Counted from the stretch's first letter, positions 51,994 through 60,970 are shown. The stretch is DNA of 64,000 bases from Leadbetterella sp035299025 (GCA_035299025.1 DATGXK010000019.1:1-64000), one strand, 5' to 3'. Notes: a model not told the origin generated them from the letters alone. Numbers and translations are program-made.

Positions 51994-52935
51994 TTAATAA
52001 TTTCTGCCTACTATTACGATTTGCGGTGGACGTGGTTTTCTGAATAATCTAAAAATACGGGCGTATTTCAATCCGAAATTAGGATTATAATAAGAATTCT
52101 GGTTCTCAAATATTTTGTCTTTTAGACTCTTGGGCACATCACTTTCTTTTTCAAAATAATGAAATTCAAGTTCTATTCTGTTGAGTGCCTTTCCGCTTTT
52201 GTCGTCTAGTCTATAAAAAAGCTTTAGCTTTTTGGTAGAACCGCTCTTAGGGCTTGTTCCCAACAAACCTTTTCGTAACGAATTATCCAACAGTATTTTT
52301 CCGTCAACTTTTGAAATATCCAAACCTTGGGCTATCACCTGCTGGCCCGGTAGTGGCTCATCCAAAGTACCATTCCCGTTGTCGTCGTCATCGTCGTCGT
52401 CAAACTCGGAAGTGCGGGTATTTACACCAGGTATTGCCAAATTTGGGTTGTTGTTGTAGATGGGCACCGCCAATTTCTCATTTTTATCTAAAAGATAAAT
52501 TTTGCTCATGTAGTCTACACCCGAAATTGTTAGGTGTGTAAAACAAGTGTCTCTGGTATTTTTGGGAACAAAAAAGACAGTGTATCTCAGGCCTGATTCA
52601 CTTTTGGTAACATTTATTTCTCCGTGTGATTCATTTATTTCTAAGCCTTCTGGAAAGGCTCCATACGCACCATCACGCTTCACTAGTGGCTTTATTTTTA
52701 GGTCGTCTTTTAGGTTTTCTAGAAAAAAAAGCGTGTCGCTGTAAGCTATGAGATTACATGTTTTTATGCTTGTAGCTCCCGACCCACTTTGTGTAACACT
52801 CTGACCTGTAGTGCTTTGCGTATTGGCACCAAGATTATCATCATCAGGCTTTACGTCGTCATCCGAAGAATTGGGGTTACATCCCAGTATCCAAGAAGCA
52901 AAAAATATAGCGAGTAAAAAAATGAGTTTTTTCAT
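51994..52935 (-). CDS. Lipoprotein with an Asp-rich segment, unknown function
   Basis: A 313-residue protein with a lipoprotein signal, MKKLIFLLAIFFASWILGCNP (lipobox ILGC). The 52935 ATG is preferred over a GTG five codons upstream. After a Ser/Asp/Gly-rich spacer there is a beta-rich domain (YRYTV-type strands, LTISGVDYMSKIYLLDKNEKLAV), a striking DDDDDDDNGNGTLDEP segment (about residues 180-195) that could bind calcium or be a flexible acidic linker, and a C-terminal strand region ending PRPPQIVIVGRNY. It lies 8 bp before the CHAT gene, in the same operon. No family was recognised. Confidence 0.85.
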   Translation of the reverse strand: MKKLIFLLAIFFASWILGCNPNSSDDDVKPDDDNLGANTQSTTGQSVTQSGSGATSIKTCNLIAYSDTLFFLENLKDDLKIKPLVKRDGAYGAFPEGLEINESHGEINVTKSESGLRYTVFFVPKNTRDTCFTHLTISGVDYMSKIYLLDKNEKLAVPIYNNNPNLAIPGVNTRTSEFDDDDDDDNGNGTLDEPLPGQQVIAQGLDISKVDGKILLDNSLRKGLLGTSPKSGSTKKLKLFYRLDDKSGKALNRIELEFHYFEKESDVPKSLKDKIFENQNSYYNPNFGLKYARIFRLFRKPRPPQIVIVGRNY

Positions 52936-53077
52936 CAAAAAATTTGGCACTGTTACATACTCTTACGGTTGTAAAGAAACGATGGTTGCAAAAAATATGT
53001 ATTCATGTAGTTACATTTTTTAAGTCGGTCTATACTTAGAAGAGAAAATCAATTATCACCGTAAAATTATTAAAATC

Positions 53078-53593
53078 ATGAAATCATTCAGAAATTTTGG
53101 CTTGGGTATTTTCTCTTTTGTTGCACTTTCGCTTACATCTTGCGACGACTCCCTCATCAGCCCTGATGACAGCTCATCCGTGTTTTCTTTGGTGGCCAAT
53201 GCCTCAGGAGACGGCGTAAAGGTTTCAGCAAGTTCATTGCCGGCAGCCATCACAAGCTACCTAAGTGCTAACTATCCGGGTAAAACCATCACAAAAGCAG
53301 AAAAGTATCTGACAAAATTCGAGGTTACGCTTTCAGATCTTACGAAATTGGAATTCAGCCTGACTGGGGCCTTCTTGGAGGTTTCGGGAAGTAGCAAAAA
53401 TGGCACGAAGGTTTCAGACGACCCACAAGTAGCTCTGCCACAAGCCATTCTGGACTACATTGCAAAAAACTACCCTGGAGTAACCATCTACAAGGCCGAG
53501 AAATCTGCCAACAAGTATGAGGTAAAACTGAGCAACAGGGTTAGGTTGGCTTTTGATCTTAGTGGAAAATTATTGCGTGTGAGAACTTGGTAA
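53078..53593 (+). CDS. PepSY-like (two-repeat) lipoprotein
   Basis: A 171-residue lipoprotein. The signal MKSFRNFGLGIFSFVALSLTSC ends in a lipobox. Two repeats follow, each with the pattern LPAAITSYLSANYPGKTITKAEKYLTKFEV (first, about 55-85) and LPQAILDYIAKNYPGVTIYKAEKSANKYEVKL (second, about 125-160), which is the PepSY-like domain of Bacteroidota periplasmic proteins. It is a monocistronic gene ended by a strong terminator. PepSY-type domains may inhibit proteases or bind ligands; here that is only an analogy. Confidence 0.92.
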   Translation: MKSFRNFGLGIFSFVALSLTSCDDSLISPDDSSSVFSLVANASGDGVKVSASSLPAAITSYLSANYPGKTITKAEKYLTKFEVTLSDLTKLEFSLTGAFLEVSGSSKNGTKVSDDPQVALPQAILDYIAKNYPGVTIYKAEKSANKYEVKLSNRVRLAFDLSGKLLRVRTW

Positions 53594-53595
53594 AC

Positions 53596-53619
53596 AAAAA
53601 GGGCTTCGGCCCTTTTTTT
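53596..53619 (+). terminator. Terminator of the PepSY-like gene
   Basis: AAAAAGGGC and GCCCTTTTT form a perfect stem with a TTCG tetraloop and a T-run, starting 3 bp after the stop codon. Confidence 0.92.
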
Positions 53620-53720
53620 ATGTCCTAAACTTTCTTTTTTGACTGTCAAATTGTCAGAATTCCACCACTTGGAACAGCCTTTGATTGTTAGCTAATCGTA
53701 ATTTTAAAACTATACAAACA

Positions 53721-55523
53721 ATGGTAACAGAAAAAGGTACAATTTCGATTAACACCGAGAACATTTTTCCGATAATTAAAAAATTCTTGTATTCTGACCA
53801 CGAAATATTCCTAAGAGAATTGGTTTCGAATGCGGTGGATGCAACACAAAAAATCAAAAAACTATCTTCCATAGGTCAATTTGACGGCGAATTGGGCGAT
53901 TTGAAAATAAAAGTTTCTTTCGACAAAGACGCCAAAACAATCACTATATCCGACAAAGGCTTGGGAATGACGGCCGACGAAATAAAAAAGTATATCAACC
54001 AGATAGCTTTTTCGGGAGCCAAAGAATTTGCAGAAAAATACAAAGACGAGTCAGATAAAACACAGATAATCGGACAATTTGGCTTGGGCTTTTACTCGGC
54101 CTTTATGGTAGCCAAAGAGGTAGAAATTATCACAAAATCATACCAAGACGCCCCGGCGGCCAGATGGTTCAGCGACGGCACCACGGAGTTTGAAATTTCG
54201 GCAGCCGAAAAGGCAGAACGTGGTACTGACATCATTTTACATGTAGCAGAAGACTCTGAGGAGTTTTTAGAAGAAAGCAAACTGGAGCAGGTATTGGTTA
54301 AATACGGCAAATTCCTACCTGTAGAAATAGAATTTAACGAAAAAGTAATCAACAATCCGTCGCCGATTTGGGTAAAATCTCCTGCCGACCTCAAAGACGA
54401 AGATTATTTGGCTTTCTACAAAGAATTGTATCCATACTCTGAGGATCCTTTGTTCTGGATTCACCTCAATGTAGACTATCCGTTTAATCTGACAGGGGTA
54501 TTGTACTTTCCGAAAGTGAAGCAGGATTTCCAACTGAATAGAGAAAAAATACAATTGTACAGCCGTCAGGTATTTATTACCGATGATGTGAAAGACATCG
54601 TACCTGAGTTTTTGCAGCTGTTACATGGTGTTATAGACTCTCCAGATATCCCTTTGAACGTTTCGAGAAGTTATCTTCAGGCCGATGGTAATGTAAAACG
54701 TATCAACTCACACATTACCAAGAAAGTAGCTGATAAACTTTCAGACTTATTTAGAGAAGACCGCAAGGCTTTTGAAGAGAAATGGGAAAGTATTGGCCTT
54801 TTTGTCAAATACGGAATTATATCTGACGACAAGTTTTTTGATAGAGCCAAAGATTTTATTTTACTCAAAAATACCGAGGGTGCGTGCTTCACGATAGACG
54901 AGTACAAAACCAAGCTAGAAGCCAACCAAAAAGACAAAGACGGCAAATTGGTAGGGCTTTATGCAAACGACATCAGCAAACAAGACGCCTTCATTGCGGG
55001 TGCTAAAAAACGTGAGTTTGATGTTTTGGTGTTTGACGATGTGCTAGATGCTCACTTTATCAACGCTATGGAAAGTAAAGTTGAAAACCTGACTTTCAAA
55101 CGCGTAGATGCCGACACTTTCGACAAGCTAATTGACAAAGGCCTGAAACAAGAAGTAGTACTCGGAGAAGACGAGAAAAAGAAAGTAGAAGAGACCTTCA
55201 AGGAGTTTGTAGGCAATAACATAGTGCAGATAGAAGCCTTGCCAGTGGATGAGATTCCGGTATCTATAGTGGTGCCTGAGTTTATGCGTAGATACGCCGA
55301 CATGTCTAAGGTAAATGGCCAAGGTGGTATGTTTGGCAATATGCCTATGATGTACAATCTTGTAGTAAACGGCAATCACCCAATCATTGGCAAAATTGCC
55401 AAAGAAGGTAACGAAAGTGGCCTTGCGAAGCAACTTTACGACCTAGCACTCCTCTCACAAGGAATGCTAAACGGAGCTGACCTTACCCAATTTATCCAGC
55501 GTTCGGTAGAGAAATTAGGGTGA
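53721..55523 (+). CDS. htpG: Molecular chaperone HtpG (Hsp90)
   Basis: A 600-residue ATP-dependent cytosolic chaperone. Motifs: the GHKL ATP site as EIFLRELVSNAVDATQKIK, ISDKGLGMTADEIKKYINQIAFSG and GQFGLGFYSAFMVAKEV, the middle domain with LYFPKVKQDFQLNREKIQLYSRQVFITDD and LPLN-like IPLNVSRSYLQAD, and a C-terminal dimerisation region (IVVPEFMRRYADMSKV). The start is the ATG at 53721 (MVTEKGTISINTENIF); an earlier in-frame TTG adds 12 non-conserved residues. A strong terminator follows. Confidence 0.98.
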   Translation: MVTEKGTISINTENIFPIIKKFLYSDHEIFLRELVSNAVDATQKIKKLSSIGQFDGELGDLKIKVSFDKDAKTITISDKGLGMTADEIKKYINQIAFSGAKEFAEKYKDESDKTQIIGQFGLGFYSAFMVAKEVEIITKSYQDAPAARWFSDGTTEFEISAAEKAERGTDIILHVAEDSEEFLEESKLEQVLVKYGKFLPVEIEFNEKVINNPSPIWVKSPADLKDEDYLAFYKELYPYSEDPLFWIHLNVDYPFNLTGVLYFPKVKQDFQLNREKIQLYSRQVFITDDVKDIVPEFLQLLHGVIDSPDIPLNVSRSYLQADGNVKRINSHITKKVADKLSDLFREDRKAFEEKWESIGLFVKYGIISDDKFFDRAKDFILLKNTEGACFTIDEYKTKLEANQKDKDGKLVGLYANDISKQDAFIAGAKKREFDVLVFDDVLDAHFINAMESKVENLTFKRVDADTFDKLIDKGLKQEVVLGEDEKKKVEETFKEFVGNNIVQIEALPVDEIPVSIVVPEFMRRYADMSKVNGQGGMFGNMPMMYNLVVNGNHPIIGKIAKEGNESGLAKQLYDLALLSQGMLNGADLTQFIQRSVEKLG

Positions 55524-55550
55524 TTTTAGTTCAAAAATATTTTTTTTAGA

Positions 55551-55577
55551 AAAGCCGCTTTCGAGCGGCTTTTTTTG
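55551..55577 (+). terminator. Terminator of htpG
   Basis: AAAGCCGCT and AGCGGCTTT form a perfect 9-bp stem with a TTCG tetraloop, followed by TTTTT, 28 bp after the htpG stop. Confidence 0.92.
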
Positions 55578-55699
55578 TTGTCCCTTTGAAAATAAGGGGT
55601 TATGCGATTACCTCGGGAAATATGTCAGAATTTGGAATATTAAAAGTTTAGCCTTTATGGCATTTGATTAATATTTTTAAAGAATATCAAACACTCTCT

Positions 55700-56248
55700 T
55701 CACTTAAAAGTATAAAACACCCCAAAAGATGAGTTATTGGTTAGTGAGCCACTCAAATTGATATTGGTAAATCTTTTGACTGAAATAGTACTCAAGTTTA
55801 CACTTCCAAAAGATGCACTAAGCATAAAATGATTGGAGAAATCGTACATTACTCTTATAGGAATGGCATAAATGTTGGTTTTTATGCCAGGCACGTCTCC
55901 AAAAACACCCTGAATACTTCCACCCATTACAGGAGTTATGTAAAATTTATCTATAAGCTTTACGAATTTTCCATATTCTAGGGCAGGACCAAAATTCACT
56001 AAGCTATTATCAGAATTTTGAATATTCATATTATCCAAAACTGCTCCAAATGCCAAATAAGTATTGTCAGATTTTACTTTTCCAGTCAAAATGGTGGTAG
56101 TGTAAGTCTAAACCCTTTCACCACTATTAAAGGTGGCCTTTAAAAACAAATTCGCATTTACGATCTTACGCCCAACCAAATCCTGGGCTGTGGTGGTCAA
56201 TGAAAACAGAAAAAGAAAAAAAGTGGTTAAACAGATTCGTGTTTTCAT
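55700..56248 (-). pseudogene. Outer-membrane beta-barrel-like gene broken by an in-frame amber codon
   Basis: From an ATG at 56248 the frame reads a good signal peptide (MKTRICLTTFFLFLFSLTTTAQ) and then DLVGRKIVNANLFLKATFNSGERV, stops at a TAG (56108-56110), and continues in the same frame without another stop to 55700. The downstream part (about 130 residues: TYLAFGAVLDNMNIQNSD, FYITPVMGGSIQGVFG, IRVMYDFSNHFMLSASFGSV, final FGVFYTFK) has alternating strands and an aromatic C-terminus typical of small beta-barrels. The only frame-visible lesion is the single stop, so the loss looks recent, or the stop is a sequencing error. If unbroken the product would be about 182 residues. Confidence 0.8.
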
Positions 56249-56384
56249 TTTGATATGTGTTTTTGATTTATAAATATAGTTTCAAATAAATACTTTGGTG
56301 GATATAATACTACCTCAAAGGCGATTTTAACAAATCATTGAATACCAAAAACGTTAAAAAGGCAGCAAAATCTGGATTTTAATT

Positions 56385-56837
56385 TCAATTTACCGAAAGA
56401 ATCTCTATCTCAAACAAAAGCGGGGAATTGCCAGGAATGCCACTTGTACCCTGACTACCATAACCCAGGCTCGAAGGAAAAATAATAGAAGCGGACTCTC
56501 CAACTCTCATTTTAGCAATACCTTCATCGAAACCTTTAATAACTCGGCCTCCACCAAGAACAAAACTAAACGAACCAGAGTCAAACTTCTTACCAGTCAG
56601 CAATTTACCGGTGTAGTTAAGAGAAACAGTTTTACCCTTCACCAACATCGTTCCAGCAGCATTTTCTTTGGTTCTGATGTATCTCAAGCCAGTGGCTGTC
56701 TTTTCAGTCACCACCAAGCCTTTACTTTGAATGTAGCTTTCTATTTGCTCTTCTTCGGTGCCCGAAAGCGTATCTTTTTCGCAAGAAAACAAAACAGCAG
56801 AGATCAACAATATCGAAAGAACTTTGAAATGTTTCAT
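56385..56837 (-). CDS. FKBP-type peptidyl-prolyl isomerase lipoprotein
   Basis: A 150-residue protein with a lipoprotein signal, MKHFKVLSILLISAVLFSCEKD (lipobox LFSC), an acidic spacer with an EEEQIESYIQSKGL helix, and an FKBP domain (VSLNYTGKLLTGKKFDSG, FVLGGGRVIKGFDEGIAKMRVGE, IIFPSSLGYGSQG, LLFEIEILSV). The active-site aromatic and acidic residues (Y of NYTG, FD of KKFDS, V-I of RVIKG, Y of GYG) are present. It should aid folding in the periplasm. The ATG at 56837 is chosen over the adjacent TTG. It follows the DoxX gene by 19 bp. Confidence 0.94.
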   Translation of the reverse strand: MKHFKVLSILLISAVLFSCEKDTLSGTEEEQIESYIQSKGLVVTEKTATGLRYIRTKENAAGTMLVKGKTVSLNYTGKLLTGKKFDSGSFSFVLGGGRVIKGFDEGIAKMRVGESASIIFPSSLGYGSQGTSGIPGNSPLLFEIEILSVN

Positions 56838-56856
56838 CAAGAAAAATTTAAGATTT

Positions 56857-57204
56857 TTATAAATACAAACTCACCCACCATATCAATAAGGCTTGTAATG
56901 GCAGTCTTCCCCAACGAATTATAGGAGAAATCTTCTGAAATTTCTCACCTGTGGCCATATAAATATTTGCAGGAAACATAAGGATCAAAAGCAAAATCAA
57001 TCCCCAAGCCGAAGCAGCTTGCATTTTTGGTAATAGCAGATTATATCCGAAAACTATCTCTGCTATACCAGTAATCCAGACCAATTCTTTATGAAATGGC
57101 AAATAGGGCGGCATAATACTCAAATAAAACTTAGGTTTGGCAAAATGCATAATGCCCGCCAAAATAAACAATACACTACAAAGAACTTGGTGCCACTCAA
57201 ACAT
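56857..57204 (-). CDS. DoxX family membrane protein
   Basis: A 115-residue protein of four membrane helices in the DoxX/DoxD-like pattern: LCSVLFILAGIMHFAKPKFYLSIMPPYLP, the WITGIAEIVFGYNLLLP helix, SAWGLILLLILMFPANIYMA and LPLQALLIWWVSLYL. It lies 1 bp after the response-regulator gene, so it belongs to the same leftward transcript as the two-component pair and the FKBP lipoprotein. The role is unknown. Confidence 0.9.
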   Translation of the reverse strand: MFEWHQVLCSVLFILAGIMHFAKPKFYLSIMPPYLPFHKELVWITGIAEIVFGYNLLLPKMQAASAWGLILLLILMFPANIYMATGEKFQKISPIIRWGRLPLQALLIWWVSLYL

Positions 57205-57205
57205 A

Positions 57206-57886
57206 TCAGCAGTTTAATTTAAAACCTACACCATGAATATTCTCAATCTTGATTTTGGGGTCGTTGGAGAGCATTTTACGTATTCTTGTTACGAAAACGT
57301 CCATACTTCTACCCAAAAAATAATCGTCACGTCCCCAAATGGCGGTGAGGATATCCTCACGCTTGGTAATTTGGTTTTTGCGTTCACACAAAAATTTCAA
57401 CACTTCGGCCTCTCGGTGAGTTAGCTTCTGCACCTCACCATCGTGTTTGAGGGTTTGTTGTGAAAAACAAAACTCGTAGTCGCCACAGGCAAATACATCG
57501 GTAGTGGCGGTGGAGTCAGAAACGGCGTTGCGTTTTAAAAAAACCTTGATTCTGAGCACCAACTCCTCCATACTAAATGGCTTGGTGATATAATCGTCGC
57601 CGCCTATTTTGAGTCCAGCTATCTTGTCTTCTTGCAGAATTTTGGCCGTAAGAAAAATAATAGGAATCTGTGAGTTTTGCGTTCTGATTTTTTCGGCCAG
57701 AGAAAAACCATCTAACTCAGGCAGATTGACATCCAACAAGCATAGATCAAATTTTTCCTTTTTGAAGAATTTCCACGCCTCTTTGCCGTCTGAAAAGTGC
57801 ATTATTTCAAAGCCTTCTTCTTCCAGGTTATCTTTCGTAACAAAGCCCAAGTTGGGGTCATCTTCTACGTATAGTATTTTAGCCAT
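57206..57886 (-). CDS. OmpR/PhoB-type response regulator
   Basis: A 226-residue regulator. The receiver domain begins MAKILYVEDDPNLGFVTKDNL; the phospho-acceptor is Asp52 in LCLLDVNLPELDG, with the conserved Thr and Lys in PIIFLTAK and DYITKPF. A winged-helix DNA-binding domain follows (about 130-226: VQKLTHREAEVLKFLCER, ILTAIWGRDDYFLGRSMDVFVTRIRKML). It is 5 bp after the histidine kinase gene, its probable partner. Confidence 0.96.
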   Translation of the reverse strand: MAKILYVEDDPNLGFVTKDNLEEEGFEIMHFSDGKEAWKFFKKEKFDLCLLDVNLPELDGFSLAEKIRTQNSQIPIIFLTAKILQEDKIAGLKIGGDDYITKPFSMEELVLRIKVFLKRNAVSDSTATTDVFACGDYEFCFSQQTLKHDGEVQKLTHREAEVLKFLCERKNQITKREDILTAIWGRDDYFLGRSMDVFVTRIRKMLSNDPKIKIENIHGVGFKLNC

Positions 57887-57891
57887 TTTGT

Positions 57892-59151
57892 TTAGTCAGG
57901 TAAAGGAATAACAATTTCGAAAGCTGAGCCTACGCCCACTTCGCTTTCTACATTTATTTTCCATTTATGAAGGTTGATAATTTCTTTGACATAGTTCAGT
58001 CCTAGCCCAAAGCCTTTGACATTGTGTAAGTTGCCAGTGGGCACGCGGTAAAACTTATTAAAAATCTTCGGAATAAATTCCTTGGGAATACCGATGCCTT
58101 TATCAGAAATAACCACCACCAAAGCATGGTTCTCGTTCCGAGTAGCTATTTGAATTTTTGGAGGCTTGCCCGAGTACTTGATGGCGTTGTCTATTAGATT
58201 CCGAATCACATTCATGAGGTGCATCCTGTCGGCGTTGATGGTAGTTTTGGTGGCTTGTAAGTCCAGCTTAAAATTGTCCTCCAATTCGGCTTTTACACTG
58301 TCAGACACCTCGGCTAGTATCTCATGTACTTCCTGCAGTTTCATGTCGAGTTCTATCTGACCACGACCTATTTTGGCTGTGGCCAATACCGCCTCTACCT
58401 GATTTTTAAGTCTATTGTTTTCCTGCTTAATTATCTGCACATATTTCTTGAACCTCTCAGGTTGGTCCAAAATTTTGCTTTGACCCAATACATCAGTAGC
58501 AATTTTTATGGTAGAAATAGGCGTCTGAAACTCGTGCGTCATATTGTTTATAAAGTCACGCTGCACTTCGCTGAGGCGTTTTTGCTTCAAAATAATAAAC
58601 ATCGCATAGCCAAAAAAGGCCATCACCACCATAGTAATTATGGATGACACAATCCAAAAATCCAGCTTACTGGTCAAGTAACTTTTCTGATTTGGAAATT
58701 TAACACCGAAATAATTGAGAAATTTATCTGTAGTGGGGAGATTAATATTGTGATCTAATTCTTCAACTTCAAAGTCGCTGTTGATGTGGGCTCCAAAAAC
58801 TATTTTGTCGGTCTCGCAATCGTATATTCCGTATTCAAAATCTGTATTGATATTGTTTTTCTTGAATTCTTCTTTGAGCAAATGTTCCAACAAACTATGC
58901 TGCAACGGAACACGAAGATTTACCACATAATAATCTGAAGAATATTGGCTTACGGGATTTTCAATACTTGAGAGTTTGTAAGCCTTCGATATTTGGTTGG
59001 CTACATTCCTTAAAGAAACCATGGTGGTCTGCCTAAACTGCTGGTCTTTCAAATCAAAGGCTTTTTTTACCCAATAGATCTGAATTGCAATGATACCAGT
59101 AATGGCTATCACTCCTAATATTATGACAAGTCTTATGGTATTTCTACTCAA
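57892..59151 (-). CDS. Sensor histidine kinase
   Basis: A 419-residue membrane kinase. TM1 is at residues 7-25, a periplasmic sensing domain at about 30-162, and TM2 at about 164-187. The dimerisation domain has the phospho-acceptor His205 (NNMTHEFQTPISTIK) and the ATPase domain has NLIDNAIKYSG, DKGIGIPKEFIPKIF and GFGLGLNYVKEII. No HAMP domain is evident between TM2 and the His box. The start is a TTG at 59151 because no in-frame ATG precedes TM1 and a -7 element (59195-59202) lies 43 bp upstream. It heads the operon with the response regulator, DoxX and FKBP genes. Confidence 0.94.
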   Translation of the reverse strand: MSRNTIRLVIILGVIAITGIIAIQIYWVKKAFDLKDQQFRQTTMVSLRNVANQISKAYKLSSIENPVSQYSSDYYVVNLRVPLQHSLLEHLLKEEFKKNNINTDFEYGIYDCETDKIVFGAHINSDFEVEELDHNINLPTTDKFLNYFGVKFPNQKSYLTSKLDFWIVSSIITMVVMAFFGYAMFIILKQKRLSEVQRDFINNMTHEFQTPISTIKIATDVLGQSKILDQPERFKKYVQIIKQENNRLKNQVEAVLATAKIGRGQIELDMKLQEVHEILAEVSDSVKAELEDNFKLDLQATKTTINADRMHLMNVIRNLIDNAIKYSGKPPKIQIATRNENHALVVVISDKGIGIPKEFIPKIFNKFYRVPTGNLHNVKGFGLGLNYVKEIINLHKWKINVESEVGVGSAFEIVIPLPD

Positions 59152-59194
59152 TTTCTTACGCTAATAATTTACTTTGGAAAGTATTGTAATATGA

Positions 59195-59202
59195 CAAAGA
59201 TA
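59195..59202 (-). promoter_or_regulatory. -7 element for the two-component operon
   Basis: On the minus strand TATCTTTG matches TAnnTTTG and lies 43 bp upstream of the TTG start of the kinase. Confidence 0.6.
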
Positions 59203-59293
59203 ATAAGTGTTTTTTAAGAAATTAAACGAATCCTTGAATATGTGGCCTACCTTCTTTATTTTGCGGGTCAGATTTCTATTTAACCTCTAACAA

Positions 59294-60913
59294 ATGCAAA
59301 AATTACAGACCCTTGATTACTTGGTGTTCTTTTTCTACTTTATAGTAGTAGCAGGCTACGGCTACTGGATTTACAACCGAAAAAAAACAAAAGAAACCTC
59401 TACAAAAGACTTTTTCTTGGCTGAAGGCTCCCTTACTTGGTGGGCCATAGGTGCTTCTCTCATCGCCTCCAACATATCTGCTGAGCAGATGATCGGTATG
59501 TCTGGCAATGGTTTTTCAATGGGCTTGGGCATATCTACGTATGAGTGGATGGCCGCCGCTACTTTGATTATTGTGGCGGTGTTTTTTATGCCTATTTATC
59601 TAAAAAACAATATCTCAACAATGCCGCAGTTTTTGAGCCAGCGTTATAACAAAACGGTAAGCTTGATTATGGCCATTTTTTGGTTGTTGTTATATATCAT
59701 GGTGAACCTCACCTCTATTTTGTATCTGGGAGCTCTGGCCGTTTCGGGCATTTCTGGTCTGGACTTCTACACCTGTATGGTTTTCTTGGCGGTTTTTGCC
59801 ATAGTAATTACTATTGGCGGTATGAAAGTGATCGGTTTCACAGATGTTATTCAGGTGTTTTTCTTAGTTATTGGCGGACTGGCTGCCACCTACCTGGCTG
59901 TTACTTTGGTTTCTGACAAATATGGAATGACAGGATTGGTAAATGGCTTCAAGCTGATGACTCAAAACCACGACGACCACTTCCACATGATTTATCCGAA
60001 AGGCAACCCTAATTATATGTCATTGCCTGGCCTTACAGTGCTTTTTGGCGGTATGTGGATCGTAAACCTCAACTATTGGGGTTGTAATCAATACATAACC
60101 CAAAGGGCTCTTGGTGCCGACTTAAGTACGGCTAGAAATGGGCTTCTTTTTGCAGCATTCTTGAAACTGCTCATGCCTGTTATTGTTACTTTGCCAGGCA
60201 TAGCAGCCTACGCTTTGTATCAAAAAGGGATGTTTCAGCAAGAAATGCTAGGTGTGGATGGCACCTTTAACCAAGATAGAGCCTATCCAGTATTATTAAA
60301 TCTCCTACCTATGGGGCTGAAAGGCTTGTCTTTTGCTGCTCTCACGGCCGCAGTAGTGGCTTCGTTGGCGGGTAAAGCTAACAGTATCTCTACCATTTTT
60401 ACGCTTGACGTTTTCAGGCCTTATTTTGCCAAAGACATGTCGGAGCAAAAACTTGTGAAAGTAGGAAGATGGACCATCGTGGTGGCCATGATTTTGGCCA
60501 TTGTTATTTCTCCTTTCATGGGAATTGAGAAAAAAGGTGGTTTTCAGTTCATTCAAGAAATGACCGGTCTTTTGTCTCCAGGTATTTTTGCGGCATTTAT
60601 AATGGGCTTTTTCTGGAAAAGAACCAACTCTGCTGGGGCATTTTTTGCCATAGTTGGCGGTTTTGCACTGGCTTTTTCAATGCACATGAACTGGCTCCCA
60701 GGAACCGACTGGAGCTCTGTTCCTTTCCTTGACCGAATGGGCTGGGTCTTTGTGATTTGTGTGGTCGTGATGTTTATATTGAGCTTGGTACTTCCAAACG
60801 AAAACAAAGGGCTCGAAATAGACGCATCAATGTTTAAAACCACAAAAGGATTTGCAGTTGGAGCCGCCATCGTTATAGCCACTATAGTATTCCTCTATAC
60901 TTACTTTTGGTAA
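59294..60913 (+). CDS. Sodium:solute symporter (SSS family, SGLT-like)
   Basis: A 539-residue transporter with about 14 membrane helices. The features are FFLAEGSLTWWAIGASLIASNISAEQMIGMSGNGFSMG (the Na-site helix), GGMKVIGFTDVIQVFFLVIGG, NLNYWGCNQYITQRALGA, and AALTAAVVASLAGKANSISTIFTLDVFRPY. These match vSGLT-like sugar:sodium symporters rather than proline or pantothenate carriers. It is divergent from the histidine kinase operon and convergent with the acyl-CoA ligase. The sugar substrate is unknown. Confidence 0.95.
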   Translation: MQKLQTLDYLVFFFYFIVVAGYGYWIYNRKKTKETSTKDFFLAEGSLTWWAIGASLIASNISAEQMIGMSGNGFSMGLGISTYEWMAAATLIIVAVFFMPIYLKNNISTMPQFLSQRYNKTVSLIMAIFWLLLYIMVNLTSILYLGALAVSGISGLDFYTCMVFLAVFAIVITIGGMKVIGFTDVIQVFFLVIGGLAATYLAVTLVSDKYGMTGLVNGFKLMTQNHDDHFHMIYPKGNPNYMSLPGLTVLFGGMWIVNLNYWGCNQYITQRALGADLSTARNGLLFAAFLKLLMPVIVTLPGIAAYALYQKGMFQQEMLGVDGTFNQDRAYPVLLNLLPMGLKGLSFAALTAAVVASLAGKANSISTIFTLDVFRPYFAKDMSEQKLVKVGRWTIVVAMILAIVISPFMGIEKKGGFQFIQEMTGLLSPGIFAAFIMGFFWKRTNSAGAFFAIVGGFALAFSMHMNWLPGTDWSSVPFLDRMGWVFVICVVVMFILSLVLPNENKGLEIDASMFKTTKGFAVGAAIVIATIVFLYTYFW

Positions 60914-60942
60914 AATTGGCTTCGATGAAAATATATTATAAC

Positions 60943-60968
60943 AAAAAAGGAGCTTTCGCTCCTTTTTT
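60943..60968. terminator. Bidirectional terminator between the symporter and acyl-CoA ligase genes
   Basis: AAAAAAGGAGC and GCTCCTTTTTT are perfect 11-bp arms with a TTTC loop; the right arm ends 2 bp from the ligase stop codon. Confidence 0.92.
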
Positions 60969-60970
60969 GT

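Noticed and set aside
56090..56248. A separate small signal-peptide gene before the barrel
   Set aside because: The frame is in register with the barrel with only one stop between them, so one broken gene is simpler than two genes.
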